Source of the DNA: Adiantum capillus-veneris
Lineage: Eukaryota; Streptophyta; Polypodiopsida; Polypodiales; Pteridaceae
Assembly (NCBI GenBank): GCA_014529385.2
Contig: CM043949.1
Coordinates: 148,593,850 to 148,657,849 of the forward strand
Reading direction: 5' to 3'
DNA length: 64,000 nucleotides
The notes beneath the pieces are model-generated. The model saw nothing but the letters and a program-made list of their open reading frames with translations, did no database searches and was not told the origin of the DNA. The position numbers and the translations under genes are program-made. This document shows, in pieces, positions 1 to 11,269 of the stretch; within the stretch, counting starts at the first letter, position 1, and each line of letters begins with the position of its first letter.

Positions 1-1255
1 CCCAAGTCGGTAGTGCCACACCGCACTGTCAACTTCTGTAGTTGCTGCACAAGCTGAAGGTTGCGTGCTAACAGTACATAAGTAAAGTGTACCGAATTTT
101 TCACCCTTGGCAACCACCAAAGATCCCTTTGAGATCTTCCACCGTTTGTTTCCGAATGCAATGTTGTGACCTTCATCATCCAATTGTCCTGTAGAGATCA
201 AATTTTTGCGAAGAGAAGGAACATGCCTAACATCTTTAAGCTTCCATTCATTTCCATTAGCAGTTTTGACAAAAACTGTACCTTTGCCGACAATCTCACA
301 AGCTTCATCATCTCCCAAGTATACATACCCAAAATTACCTTTGGTGTAGTCTTGGAAATGTTGCTTGTGTGGTGTCGCATGGAATGAAGCCCCGTAATGT
401 ACTATCCAGGAATTAGACACATTGTCTAATGAGAGAATTAGAGCATGTTGCTCTACTTTACCTGCCACATTGGCCTCCGATGCTGGCTTGTTGTCTTGAG
501 ACTCTGTCTCCTTCTTCTTCTTGGACCAGCAATCCTTCTTGACGTGGCCCTTCTTGCCGCAGTTCTTGACTTTGTGGGTGACTTGCTCCGCCTTGAGCGA
601 TCACGACCCTTTTGGTTTTTGAACCTCTCCTTAAGCCTTCCTCTTGTTTCCACTGATAGTGCAGCACTTGATGATTCTCCTGTGCTTCTCCTTCGCATTT
701 CCTCGCTTAGGAGAACACCCACAACATTATCAAACTTAAGAGTATTTGTGCCAGAGATAGAATTACTTACAGCCATCACAAGGCTATCCCAACTATTCTG
801 TAGAGATGATAGTATAAGGAGAGCTCGTACTTCATCATCGAAATTGATTTTCACTGATCGAAGTTGACTTATGTTTGTGTTAAAGTCATTTAGGTTTTCT
901 GCAACTGAACCATTCTCTGCCATCTTTAGATTGAACAAGCGCTTCATAAGAAATACCTTATTGGATGCCGATGGTTTCTCGTAGAAGTCGTCAAGTGACT
1001 TCATCAAGTCCTCCGTGGTCTTCATCTCCGAAACATTGAAGGCCACCGTTGCGCCAAGCTTAACCGGATTGTTCCCAGTGCCTTTCGATCAAGGACAATC
1101 CATGCTTCATCTGCCATTGTTGCGGGCTTCTTCTCAAGACCGCCTAGTGGCAAATAGAGGTCCTTCTGGTAGAGATAGTCTTCAATCTGCATCTTCCAAT
1201 GTTGGTAGTTTTTGCCGTTGAACTTCTCAATCTTGAGCTTCCCTTCCTCCGCCAT
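1..1255 (-). pseudogene. Copia gag-protease polyprotein, broken and partial
   Basis: The likely start is the ATG at 1255 (MAEEGKLKIEKFNGKNY), giving the usual Copia gag N-terminus. The frame breaks near 1040 and resumes in the reading 1046-453, which carries the typical VAENLNDFN and FDDEVRALL segments followed by an Arg/Ser-rich basic tail. A second frame change near 590 leads into a CCHC-knuckle remnant (NCGKKGHVKKDC; the first Cys appears to be lost) and then the protease. Where the family has D-S-G-A-S, this copy reads H-Y-G-A-S at about 390-405, so the catalytic Asp is gone. The frame then stays open to the window edge through the gag-pre-integrase region (YLGDDEACEIVGKGTV, then KNLISTGQL). 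Gag would coat element RNA and the protease would cut the polyprotein. This copy can do neither intact. Confidence 0.85.
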
Positions 1256-1314
1256 AACTCCCACTCAATTCAAGGAATCCTTTCCTTGAGATAATTTAGC
1301 TACGAGAAAACCTT

Positions 1315-1326
1315 GCTCTGATACCA
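1315..1326 (-). other. Primer binding site of the Copia element
   Basis: Read on the minus strand this is TGGTATCAGAGC, the standard plant Copia primer binding site complementary to the 3' end of initiator tRNA-Met. It sits two bases inside the 5' LTR end at 1329, as expected. Confidence 0.85.
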
Positions 1327-1328
1327 GT

Positions 1329-2033
1329 TGTTAGGAAATAAGACGTAGCTAAATAGATAATTGAGTAGATTACTTAATGGAGAGAGACAGATTTATATAC
1401 ACGAGATTATAGAGTAGAGAGAGAGAGAGAGAGTACACACGATATACGTGGTTCACCCAATGTGGGCTACATCCACGGGAAAGCAACCATTCAATGGCTT
1501 TAGTACTTCAAAACAAGAAGTAGTTTACAAAGGGATTATACCCTTAATGGAGCTCTCACCTTGCTTCACTCTCACCACCTCACACTCACCTTGTTGCATC
1601 AACTTCACACTATGAAATGTGTGTAGAAATGGCCCCTTTTTATAGGCCAAAAGGGTTGTCCTCTCTTATGAGAGACAGCCATGTGTAGCCGCCCTTTTGT
1701 GAATAAGTCCAAATCGGACCCTCCAATCCACCTATGTGTGGCTGCCCTTGAGAATACAAGTCCGCTTTTGAATTCGGCCACCGGCCACTGGCCATTGACT
1801 TCCGACCACCGGCCACCGGCCAACCGACCGGTTGTTTTCCGACCACTTTCCGGCCACTGTCCGACCATAATATTCCGACGAAAAAGAATATTTCGGCGAA
1901 AAAAAAAGTCTCGGGGGCCTCTGCCCCCGAGGCCTTTAAAGGTGCCCCTAATTCTTGTCCGTGAAAATTTTGGTTTCTGGTGAGTGATTTTCCTTCACGC
2001 ACGATGGCTTCTCCTCATAATGGGGGCCTTACA
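1329..2033 (-). repeat. 5' LTR of the Copia element (705 bp)
   Basis: On the plus strand the LTR runs from TGTTAGG (1329) to CCTTACA (2033), an imperfect TG...CA inverted end pair. The inner end abuts the PBS. A TATA-like promoter lies inside at 1636-1647. The distal boundary rests only on the CCTTACA end, because no second LTR is visible for comparison. Confidence 0.72.
1636..1647 (-). promoter_or_regulatory. TATA box in the Copia LTR
   Basis: The minus strand reads CCTATAAAAAGGGG here, a strong TATA-type element about 310 bp from the PBS-side end of the LTR, a plausible U3/R position. Confidence 0.6.
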
Positions 2034-2040
2034 AATGTGC

Positions 2041-2840
2041 GCTTTCCCATCGTGACATAACTGCATATAGTTCCCTATGGCCCTCAGTCCATAGGATGTG
2101 TATAGTTGCATCACGAAACACCTACATATAGCATCCTATGGCTCTAATGCCACAGGATGTTAAATACCCATCGTGATACAACTACAAATAGTGCCCTATG
2201 GCCCTCAGGCCATAGGATGTGTACAGTTGCATCGTGAAACACCTACATATAGCATCCTATGGCCCTAAGGCCACAGGATGTTATATACCCATCATGAGAC
2301 AACTACATATAGTGTCCTATGGCCCTAAATCCACAGGATGTTATATACCCATCATGAGACAACTACATATAGTGTCCTATGGCCCTTAGGCCATATGATG
2401 TGTACAGTTGCATCGCAAAACACCTACATATAGCTCTATATTGTCCATAAGGCCATAGAATGTTATATACCCTTCGTGAGATAACTACATATAGTTCCCT
2501 ATGGCCCTCAATCCATAGGATGTGTATAGTTGCATCACGAAACACCTACATATAGCATCCGATGGCCCTAAGGCCACAGGATGTTAAATACCCATCGTGA
2601 GACAAATACAAATAGTGACCTATGGCCCTAAGGCCACAGGATGTATATTTACTCAACACAAAACACCTGCATAAAACATCATATGGACTAAAGGTCATAT
2701 GATTTATACATACTCAATATGAACCACCTACATATAGCATCATATGGCCCTAAGTCCATAGGATTCTGTATACCCATCATGAAACAACCACATATAGTGC
2801 CCTCTGTGTATATAATCATAATGAAACACCTACATATATC
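2041..2840. repeat. 60-bp tandem hairpin minisatellite, about 14 units
   Basis: Units of 59-61 bp repeat about 14 times. Landmarks of the CATCRTGA type occur near 2048, 2109, 2168, 2229, 2289, 2349, 2410, 2469, 2531, 2590, 2651, 2711, 2770 and 2815. Two unit types tend to alternate, one ending in a GTTATATACC-like motif and the other in GTGTACAGTTG. Each unit carries a short palindrome with a four-base loop; the best, at about 2192-2213, is CCTATGGCC-CTCA-GGCCATAGG. The array ends about 60 bp before the DUF7869-type transposase pseudogene and may be its subterminal or intronic sequence. Confidence 0.9.
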
Positions 2841-2901
2841 ACAATAAAATGATTTTGTGATGGTTTTCTTAACAAATATTTATTGAAACCTTCTTGCAGG
2901 T

Positions 2902-5900
2902 ATGGATTTTAATCAAGGTGATAGAGTATGCATGTTTGTAGCCACACAAAAGGTTGCCCTTTGGAGTGTCTGTGAGACAAACCCAAATGCATATTTCTCA
3001 GGAATGCTTATTGGTGAAGGAAATGTATCGGTGTCAGTTGATTTGTGTTTTCAAAAGAAAGCACTTATTCCATTTCCAACAATGGATGCATTGACAGTGG
3101 GAGATGCTTTTCAAAGTATTGTGAAATGGAGTACTGGGTTGCTACAACATATGGATGAGATACACTACGAAGGAATGGGAGCATTCGAGGCACAGTCTGA
3201 TGGAATGAGCTATAGGGAGGTTTGGAAGGATAAGAGGGTTCAACTTTGGGATGAAAGCAAAACACATGTAGTAGCCGAAGGGGTTGTCATGTATGTGTGT
3301 CCATTTGATTCCGTGAACTTTTGTGTGCTAGGTGAAGATAACATTGGTATTGGTATTGAAACATCCTATGCTTGTGAGGCTACTATTTGTGCACAATTTG
3401 ATGTATGCAACATCAATCTGGTTTGTTGGCCTATCAAGAGAGTGACAACTATGGATGGAAAAGCGTTGTTAATTACAATAGGAGGATTTACATGCTAGTG
3501 ACGCATTACAAGATACATGCATTGAATCAGCTCGTTTGGTAGAGCCTATTTCAAAAAAACGAAAATATTGCTTTATGAATAGGAAGCCAAAAATGTCTAT
3601 GAAACCTTCTAAGAGATCCAATCAAGCATCCCTATCATCTGTCCAACTTGTTTCAACCATAGATTGTTGCCCAATGAGGTGTTGTCAATATGCCAATAGA
3701 GATAAGCTCATGGCTATGCGCAATGAATGTTGGGGACAAAGTTTGCAAAATAGAACCAACTATGTGTATGATACAATGTTGACTACTTGGCGTGAGAACA
3801 AGGCAACTGCAAAGACTTGCTATGTATTTTCTTTTAATGGAAATGAGGTCTGTACTAGAGCTTGGTACGAAATTCATGGCATTCCAAAAACTTCATTTTA
3901 TCGTTATCGTGAACAGTTTGAAATTGGGGTTCGACGCTAAGTGCATGGTAATGATGGTGTCATAAGAAAAGGAAGAGACCATACAGAAATGGGAAGGGCA
4001 TTGATGCGCTCTTTTGTAGATGATAACTCAGAGAAAATGCCACATAAGAGTAGAACTATGGAAGATGGTACCAGAGAAACCTTGCTTGCAATACCAAACA
4101 CGTACAAGCAAATAGACATCTTACATGATGTCAATAAAACACTCGAGAGTATGTGTCTCAAGCCAATGTCTAGCACTACATTCAATAGGGTTTGGAATAC
4201 AGAGTTTGCTAATGTGACCTTGTCAAAAACAAGCGAGTTCTCAAAATGTGTTGTGTGTTGTCGGATAAAGTCTCAACTAGAGTCAACAAAGGATAATGAG
4301 CTGATTTCACGTTTGAAGGATGAACGTAAAATTCACATGATGCAACAACAAAGTTGTAGAAATGTGTACTACACCTGGCGTAAGTTCTCGCAAATGCAAA
4401 AGGATAAGTACTAATGCATTATACATGATAAAATGGACCAAAAAAAGACAGCAATACCTAGATTGCGAGTGAACTCAAAAGACTATGCGAATGCATATCA
4501 GTTGCAAGTATCATTAACAGGTATGATAACACATGGGCATGGGCATGGGATGTATGGTCATTTCTCGTTGAATGGTCTATGGCCTTCAGATCCGAATGCT
4601 ACAATTGGTTCCCTTGCATTATGCTTACAGAATTTGGAAAGAACAGAAAACCATGGGCTAGGAGATTTATGTCATGATGGTATGGCACACAGCAATGTAA
4701 CATTGTTCAATGCATTGAATTCAAGGACAGCTTTAGACCACCAAAACAGAATGATGAAAGAGCGTGAGAGGAATGCATCAGCAGCAATAACACCACCGTT
4801 GGCTATTGAAGGATGTGATGGAGAGATTTCTAACTTGCAATCAGTCTCCTCTCAATGTGTTGTGGATACCATGTCCACTCCCGTGTTTCAAAAATTGCCT
4901 GAGAATCTTCTGCTACAGCTAGATAATTGTGCAGGAGAGAATAAGAATCGATATTTATTTGCATACTTATCCTTGCTAGTAGCAAAAGGTGTTTTCAAAA
5001 CCGTGCATTTGGGATTCTTAATGGTGGGTCATACACATGAGGACATAGATGCAATGCTTAGTAGGTTCTCAGAGAGATTACGAACAAGAATGACCTACAC
5101 TTTTCCACATTTGATGGAACATTTTCAAAAATGTGAAAGTTCAGCTCCAGCACCATTTTTCATGACACAAGTTCCTGACTTTAAATCCTTTGTTAAAGGG
5201 TACATGTGTGATGGACAAGATGCTCTTGTTGGACACTCTAAGCCACTTCAATTTCGTTTCTTTATGCAAATTGAAATCCAAGTAATGCATTACAAAATTC
5301 ACCCCAAATCACCTGATTGGATGCCGAGGGAGTCAAGAATTGAGTTGTGGAAAAAAAATGATCAAGGGAAACCAAAATTGCCAGTAGGTTGTCCAGATGT
5401 GGTTCCTATAGCAGACTATGTGAGGGATAGTCCGCTTGTTATTCAAGGGATTAAGACATATCTTGAATTTTGGAAAAGATGGACTCTACTAAAGGGAAAG
5501 GAGCACGATTCTACAAAATACATGGAGCCAGTTATTATTTATTGGCAAAAACTAATTAGTGAGCTTGAACAACCAACCAATAAACAACTTGGTGAATATA
5601 CATCATTTTGGCCAAAGACTACAGGGAGTCATAGAATGCAACAGATAGAGGAAGACATAGATGAGTTTCAAGGATATGAAGAATTGAATGATCAGTGTTG
5701 GTCCTCAAAGTGCAAGGCCACAGGAAGCTTTTAGGACTCAAATTGATGTAAGGAAAGGGGATTTTGTTCTTGTGAGACCCGCAGATCCAGAATATCCGAT
5801 ATGGCTAGGAGTTGCAGAGTCAGATGTTGATGTAGACAGCTCATCTCCTAACTACAAGAAAGTTTTCATTCAAGATTGGGCACCAAAACATCGGAAAAAA

Positions 5901-6101
5901 AATCCCACAATCCAAGAACAATATGAGGATTGTTGGAAAAAGAATTGGTGCTGCAATCTTGCTGACCCAAAGCGTTGGGAGTGTGTTGATTCAATTGTGT
6001 GGTCATGGACTCCAAGGGGTGGAAGACTTGCAGAAGCAATTAAAATCCCATCCAATGTTGTGGAGAAAGCACAAGCTATCTTAATAGGAGAAATTGACTA
6101 G
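2902..6101 (+). pseudogene. DUF7869-type DNA transposase, broken
   Basis: One long reading frame of about 1050 codons is interrupted by a frameshift near 3485, in-frame stops at 3938-3940 and 4412-4414, and a frameshift near 5700. The first part (2902-3498) resembles the plant transposon-associated DUF8039 region. The middle has a Cys-rich start (CCPMRCC), a conserved RAWYEIHGIPKTSFYRY segment and a CVVC pair. The last part (4433 onward) carries MDQKKTAIP, LQLDNCAGENKN and VGHTHEDID, the signature of the DUF7869 family, whose Asp/Glu residues look like an RNase H-fold active site (inference). The C-terminal WSWTPRGG region is typical of the tail. ATG 2902 directly follows a good splice acceptor (TTCTTGCAG ending at 2899), so an upstream exon may exist. 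The family name is from memory of the motifs. Confidence 0.75.
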
Positions 6102-6369
6102 CATTTCATTTTCATATATTGTTTTTCTTGCTATCCGTGTCTATGTATGTTTTATAAAGAATCAATTAACACCAACATGAAAAAAAAAGGTGTTTCTCAA
6201 CACCACCATTTTCTTGAGAATCTATCTCTTTGTCTAATGTAACACAAGTCCTCAAGACAAGTTCCAAAATAATTGAAATTTTCCCAAATCAAATGGGAAA
6301 TAGGAATCCTTAGGCATTGAAATCAGTCCCAAAGATGTGGAATTTTCCCCTTTTATCTAAAAGAGTGTT

Positions 6370-7630
6370 AAATCACTATACTGATACTAGTACTACTGGT
6401 GTGCTGGTACTAGAGCTAGTACTAGTACTGGTGCTACCTATGAACTGGTGTTGCGAAGGGTATTTATTATACTGGGCTGACACTAGTACTACTTATGTAC
6501 TTATACTAGTGTTACTTAGGTACTTGTACTGGACTGCACACTGGTACTTTATTGAAGTGAAATGGAACTACTTGCATACTGGTACTTTACTGCGTTGAAC
6601 CGGAACTACTTGTGAACTGACACTACTTATGTACTGATACTGAATTACTTGTGTAGTACTGGTACTATATCGTACTAAAACTGGTATTTTATCATACGTT
6701 ATTGTGCTGAACTTATACTGCTACCACTTGTGGGATATATTGGTCCTAGGACTGGTACTGGTGGTGTACAATACTATACTGAATTGGTACTGGGTTGCTT
6801 GTGAGACTGGAACTGGTGCTAGCTTTGTACTAGCACTATATTGTTATTGAACTATGATGTCTTTTGTTCTTGGTCATAACTGATGAAATGCATTGAATGA
6901 TTGGTTGGTTATGATGGATGGTGGCCAAATATTGCTATGGTCAAGATGGGATGTGAATTATGGAAATTTTGGTTAAGTTGTTCATATAATAGTATCAGGT
7001 TGATTCCATTAAGGATATGGGAATTTGTGGTGCATTCTTGAACCAATATTGAAATATGGAATACTAGGTTTAACACTTCCACCTTACATATGGTCTTCGA
7101 CTCCAAGTAAATGGTTTTTCAGCTTAGTCACTAATGACGTGTTGCTAACTGTGTACTGGTACTAAACTGGTACTAGTCCTAATACTGTTTGTGAACTATA
7201 AATATTGAATTGAAGCTACTTGTGTACTGGTATGGGTGCCACTGGTGTGCTAGTGTTGAACTGGTATTGATGCTAGTACTCTAGTATACTAGACTAATTA
7301 CTGGTACTGGTATTTTATTACTATGAACTAATACTAATGTCACTTGTATGATATAATGGTCTTGGGCTCGATACTGGTTGTGTAAAGTATTACATTGAAC
7401 GGGTACTAGGGTTGTTTATGAGACTGGTACTGGTGCTAATTATGTGCTAGTTCTGACCACGTTTTGGTACTAAGATTGTTTGTGTACTATTAAACACTAG
7501 AACAACATGGCTTCTATTCTAGTACTGGTGAAACTGGTGTACTAATGTTGTACCGAAACTGGTATGGGTACTGTATTGTGCTGAACTGGTACTGGTGTTG
7601 CTTGTGTATTGGGATACTGGTACTAGTGTA
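6370..7630. repeat. Field of degenerate TACTGGTACT repeats
   Basis: Short motifs of the type ACTGGTACT, TACTAGTACT and GTGTACTGG recur throughout, often as near-palindromes such as GTACTAGTAC, without a fixed period. The segment 6850-7135 is more ordinary sequence. The field lies directly downstream of the transposase pseudogene and could be its 3' subterminal region. I see no gene here. Confidence 0.75.
6867..7135. repeat. Diverged direct repeat, copy 1
   Basis: This segment shares an order of words with 8957-9262: GGTTATGATGGATG, GGTGTGAATTAT-like, ATTAAGGATATG, GGTTTAACACTT and TTACATATGGTCT. Scattered substitutions and small indels separate the two, so it is an old duplication or two copies of one element family. 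Confidence 0.75.
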
Positions 7631-8235
7631 AAAATGGGTGGCCCGGATAGTCTAGTGTGTAAATATCCTTGGGCATAATTTACTCGGGCTAATTGACCTA
7701 GGGAGTCGTGGGTGTAATATAGTAGGTAATTGATATTTTGGAGTTGTCTTAAATGACACCTTACTATGCAGTAATAGCTAAGTGATATGAAGAAACGACG
7801 GCGGTTTGGCTTTGGCATTATGTCCATGGGTTAATATCCTTGTAATAATTTTTAAACTTGGGACTATTAAACCTAAAGAGCCTTGGGTAAATTATTGGAG
7901 TAAAATTCAATATGGATATTTTTAGAGGTGCCTTGATAAACACCTAACCATTAGTAGCTAATGAAGGATGGTGGGTGACCTTGCTCTGTCATTTCTTTAC
8001 CCTCTTTTGTGACCTACTGCAGTTGGCAATATTGCATGGTCAAATAAATTCCTCTTTCCCCTCCCTTATCTCTCTATCTCTCCCATCCCCTGTTCTTTGA
8101 ACGAGGTGAAGAGGCAGGGGAAACTGGGCTTGCCGCAAAAACTCAGAAGGAATGCATTGGCATTGTTGTATCATTGTCATCTTGAAGTTGGCCCGCCACT
8201 CTATTGTAAAGGAAAATGGCCTTGGGCTCCCATCA
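7631..8235. other. Intergenic sequence without a recognised feature
   Basis: Two short stretches (about 7640-7740 and 7830-7930) resemble each other loosely (TTGGGCATAATTTACTCGGG-like). I see no coding sequence or clear element boundary. Confidence 0.5.
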
Positions 8236-8243
8236 CTATAAAG
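8236..8243 (+). promoter_or_regulatory. Possible TATA box
   Basis: CTATAAAG lies about 130 bp upstream of the ATG at 8368 and follows a pyrimidine-rich stretch (8051-8097). It is the only TATA-like signal in a sensible position for the candidate exon. Confidence 0.35.
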
Positions 8244-8367
8244 ATGAGCGTTTTTTGCTCACTTAGCATTGGTCCTATATTGCTGTTGTGAGCGTGTGGA
8301 GTACTTGTGTGCTTTGAGAGTGTGAGGTTCCTTTCCCGCAAGGGTGTCAGGTTTAGTAATCGAACAT

Positions 8368-8427
8368 ATGGCTAAAGGCAAGGATAAGCATGCTATCGTA
8401 GAGTTGGCCGCTCCGACTCCATCTCAG
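8368..8427 (+). CDS. Candidate first exon (20 codons) of an element gene
   Basis: ATG at 8368 opens a short frame, MAKGKDKHAIVELAAPTPSQ, that ends exactly at a consensus donor (CAG|GTGAGT at 8428). A matching acceptor (TTTTCATGTTACAG) ends at 9273. Beyond it only about 19 codons are open before a stop at about 9331, and the microsatellite follows. The intron contains copy 2 of the diverged direct repeat whose first copy follows the DUF7869-type pseudogene. The exon may therefore be the 5' exon of another member of that transposon family, now truncated. I do not recognise the peptide. Confidence 0.35.
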
Positions 8428-8956
8428 GTGAGTTATGGACTAATATACGATTGGTGTGATTTGATTCACTTAATGTTGTCCCTCATACTCGTACTGTAAT
8501 ATGACTTCTATTAAGTCTTGTAATGACTATGGGTGGCTGGTTGGTGTATTTTCATGTAGGAAATGATTTCTTTTTATTAGTAAATAAAAAAGAAGTTCAA
8601 TAGTGGGTATTGGCGGCCTTGGTTTGTGATTGCATGTCAAAATGAAGGCTTGTTCTGTCGATGCATAATGATGGTCCTGTCATTAGCTCAGGTTGTTGTA
8701 CATGGAAGGAAAGTATCCTCCTACCATAATAGATGTATGGTGTCGTTAAAATCTTAACGGTCTTCCTAAAAACATGGTGAAAGACCATATATGGTATGGT
8801 TGATTGATGTTTGACCCTAGTGGGGTAACCTACTTATGGGGTGTTAAACATTGACCCGTATGGTCTGGTAACGCTAACGTGGTGATTATACTAAGGTGAT
8901 GTGACCCTGGTTGGTTATCAAGGTTCTACTCTTGTTCAGTTAAGGTCAATACAATT

Positions 8957-9262
8957 GTACTTTTGGCTTTTGGGCATAATTGAATAATGTACCGATTGAC
9001 TAGTTGGTTATGATGGATGATGGCCGAATATGGTTATGGTTAAGATGAGGTGTGAATTATAATAAATTTTGGTTGTAAATTAAGCGGCTAATAATCCGTA
9101 TGTAGTTGCACATTACATTAAGGATATGAACATCTGTGGCACAAATCCTTGGATTTTTTGGAACAAATAAGGAAATATGAACTATTGGGTTTAACACTTA
9201 CTAACTTACATATGGTCTCCAACTTTGACTAAATGGTGTTGGGCTTATTTACTAATGTCTTT
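8957..9262. repeat. Diverged direct repeat, copy 2
   Basis: This is the partner of 6867-7135, with the same block order. It ends just before the splice acceptor-like TTTTCATGTTACAG at 9260-9273. Confidence 0.75.
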
Positions 9263-9333
9263 TCATGTTACAGGTGACTCCAAGGTATAGATTGATTGCA
9301 TGTATGAGTATTGTCACAGACCCTGAAAAATAG

Positions 9334-10503
<1,170 letters not shown>

Positions 10504-10610
10504 TGGTGGGCTCCCAAGAGATTGGAAAGGGGAGGGGGACCTCAAGTTTCACGAGTCATTTTTCCACATACAATCCGCAATCCCCATGATTTAGTGTGAT
10601 CTAGCAACAA

Positions 10611-10674
10611 TCAATTCTCTTGCACACAGGCCTCGCACCAATCATGCAATCACACTTTCAAAACCAAGGTGGAC
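10611..10674 (+). pseudogene. LINE ORF1-like remnant, part left of the nested retrotransposon
   Basis: Read in frame up to the insertion point this gives a HTFKTKVD stretch. It joins the sequence after 21443 to match the LTFKDKEEQIKLL stretch of the second LINE remnant near 23020-23050. The retrotransposon insertion at 10675 thus splits one reading. The start of the remnant to the left is unclear. Confidence 0.45.
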
Positions 10675-10925
10675 TGTGCGCTCCTTGCCGCACTGTCGAA
10701 GCAAGGGACTTGCCAATACACCGTATGCGAGCCACAAACGGCTCCAAGCACACAACAAGCCTAAACTAGCAAGCTCAAGAAAAAAAAGGGTGTGTCACTC
10801 ACCGCTCTACGCTCGCCTTCGTGGTGGATTCCTCGCCGCGATGAAGAAGAAGCTGCAGTCGTGCCGCGCTCAACCGCTTCGCCGCCGTCGTGCCTTCGTA
10901 ATGCTCGATCGCACACACACTCTCC

Positions 10926-10959
<34 letters not shown>

Positions 10960-11256
10960 AGGAGGTGAAGAAGAAGAAGAAGATGGAGATGGAGCAAGAG
11001 CACTCTTCAATTGCACAAATGAGAGAATGAGTAAAAATTAGGTTTAGTTGGCTTTTATAGGAGCTCACCCCATTCACACTTGGGCGCCCATGCTTAACCA
11101 ACTAATCTCTTGAATGTTCCAGTTAAAGTGCGCCTCTCATCAGCGATCACTCTACCTTTCCCTATTGGTCCGACAAGCCCGGTACCTGACTCTACCAAAT
11201 ACATAATACACGTCTGTCGTAGGTGATGGGGTGTCCGTGAGCCGTGAGGGTTAACA
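10675..11256 (-). repeat. 3' LTR of the gag-pro retrotransposon
   Basis: 582 bp, TG...CA, and a near-perfect copy of 20860-21443. It contains a short (CT)n(CA)n tract (10920-10958) and a TATA-like CCTATAAAAG on the minus strand near 11053-11062. Confidence 0.95.
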
Positions 11257-11258
11257 TG

Positions 11259-11269
11259 CCCCCCTTCCT
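11259..11269 (-). other. Polypurine tract of the gag-pro retrotransposon
   Basis: The minus strand reads AGGAAGGGGGG two bases before the 3' LTR, the expected position for plus-strand priming. Confidence 0.8.

Larger units (their letters stand above)
1..2033 (-). mobile_element. Copia-type LTR retrotransposon, 5' part only
   Basis: This minus-strand element enters the window through its 5' LTR (1329-2033), followed by a primer binding site, gag and the start of pol. It is cut off at position 1 by the window edge. Order, PBS and protein motifs fit Ty1/Copia (Tnt1-like) elements: a gag of the UBN2/Retrotran_gag_2 type, a zinc knuckle, an aspartic protease and then the gag-pre-integrase region. 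Integrase, RT and the 3' LTR would lie to the left, outside the window. Frameshifts and a damaged protease motif show that this copy is not autonomous. The target-site duplication cannot be checked because the other end is missing. Confidence 0.88.

Noticed and set aside
2041-2840. CRISPR array (also considered for 47398-49215)
   Set aside because: Units are contiguous and share their whole length, without unique spacers, and the genome is a plant nuclear one.
10676-11041. Frames of 80-160 codons inside the two LTRs of the gag-pro retrotransposon (also 20723-21217)
   Set aside because: They lie within the LTR or leader, include simple repeats and are identical in both LTRs only because LTRs are copies.
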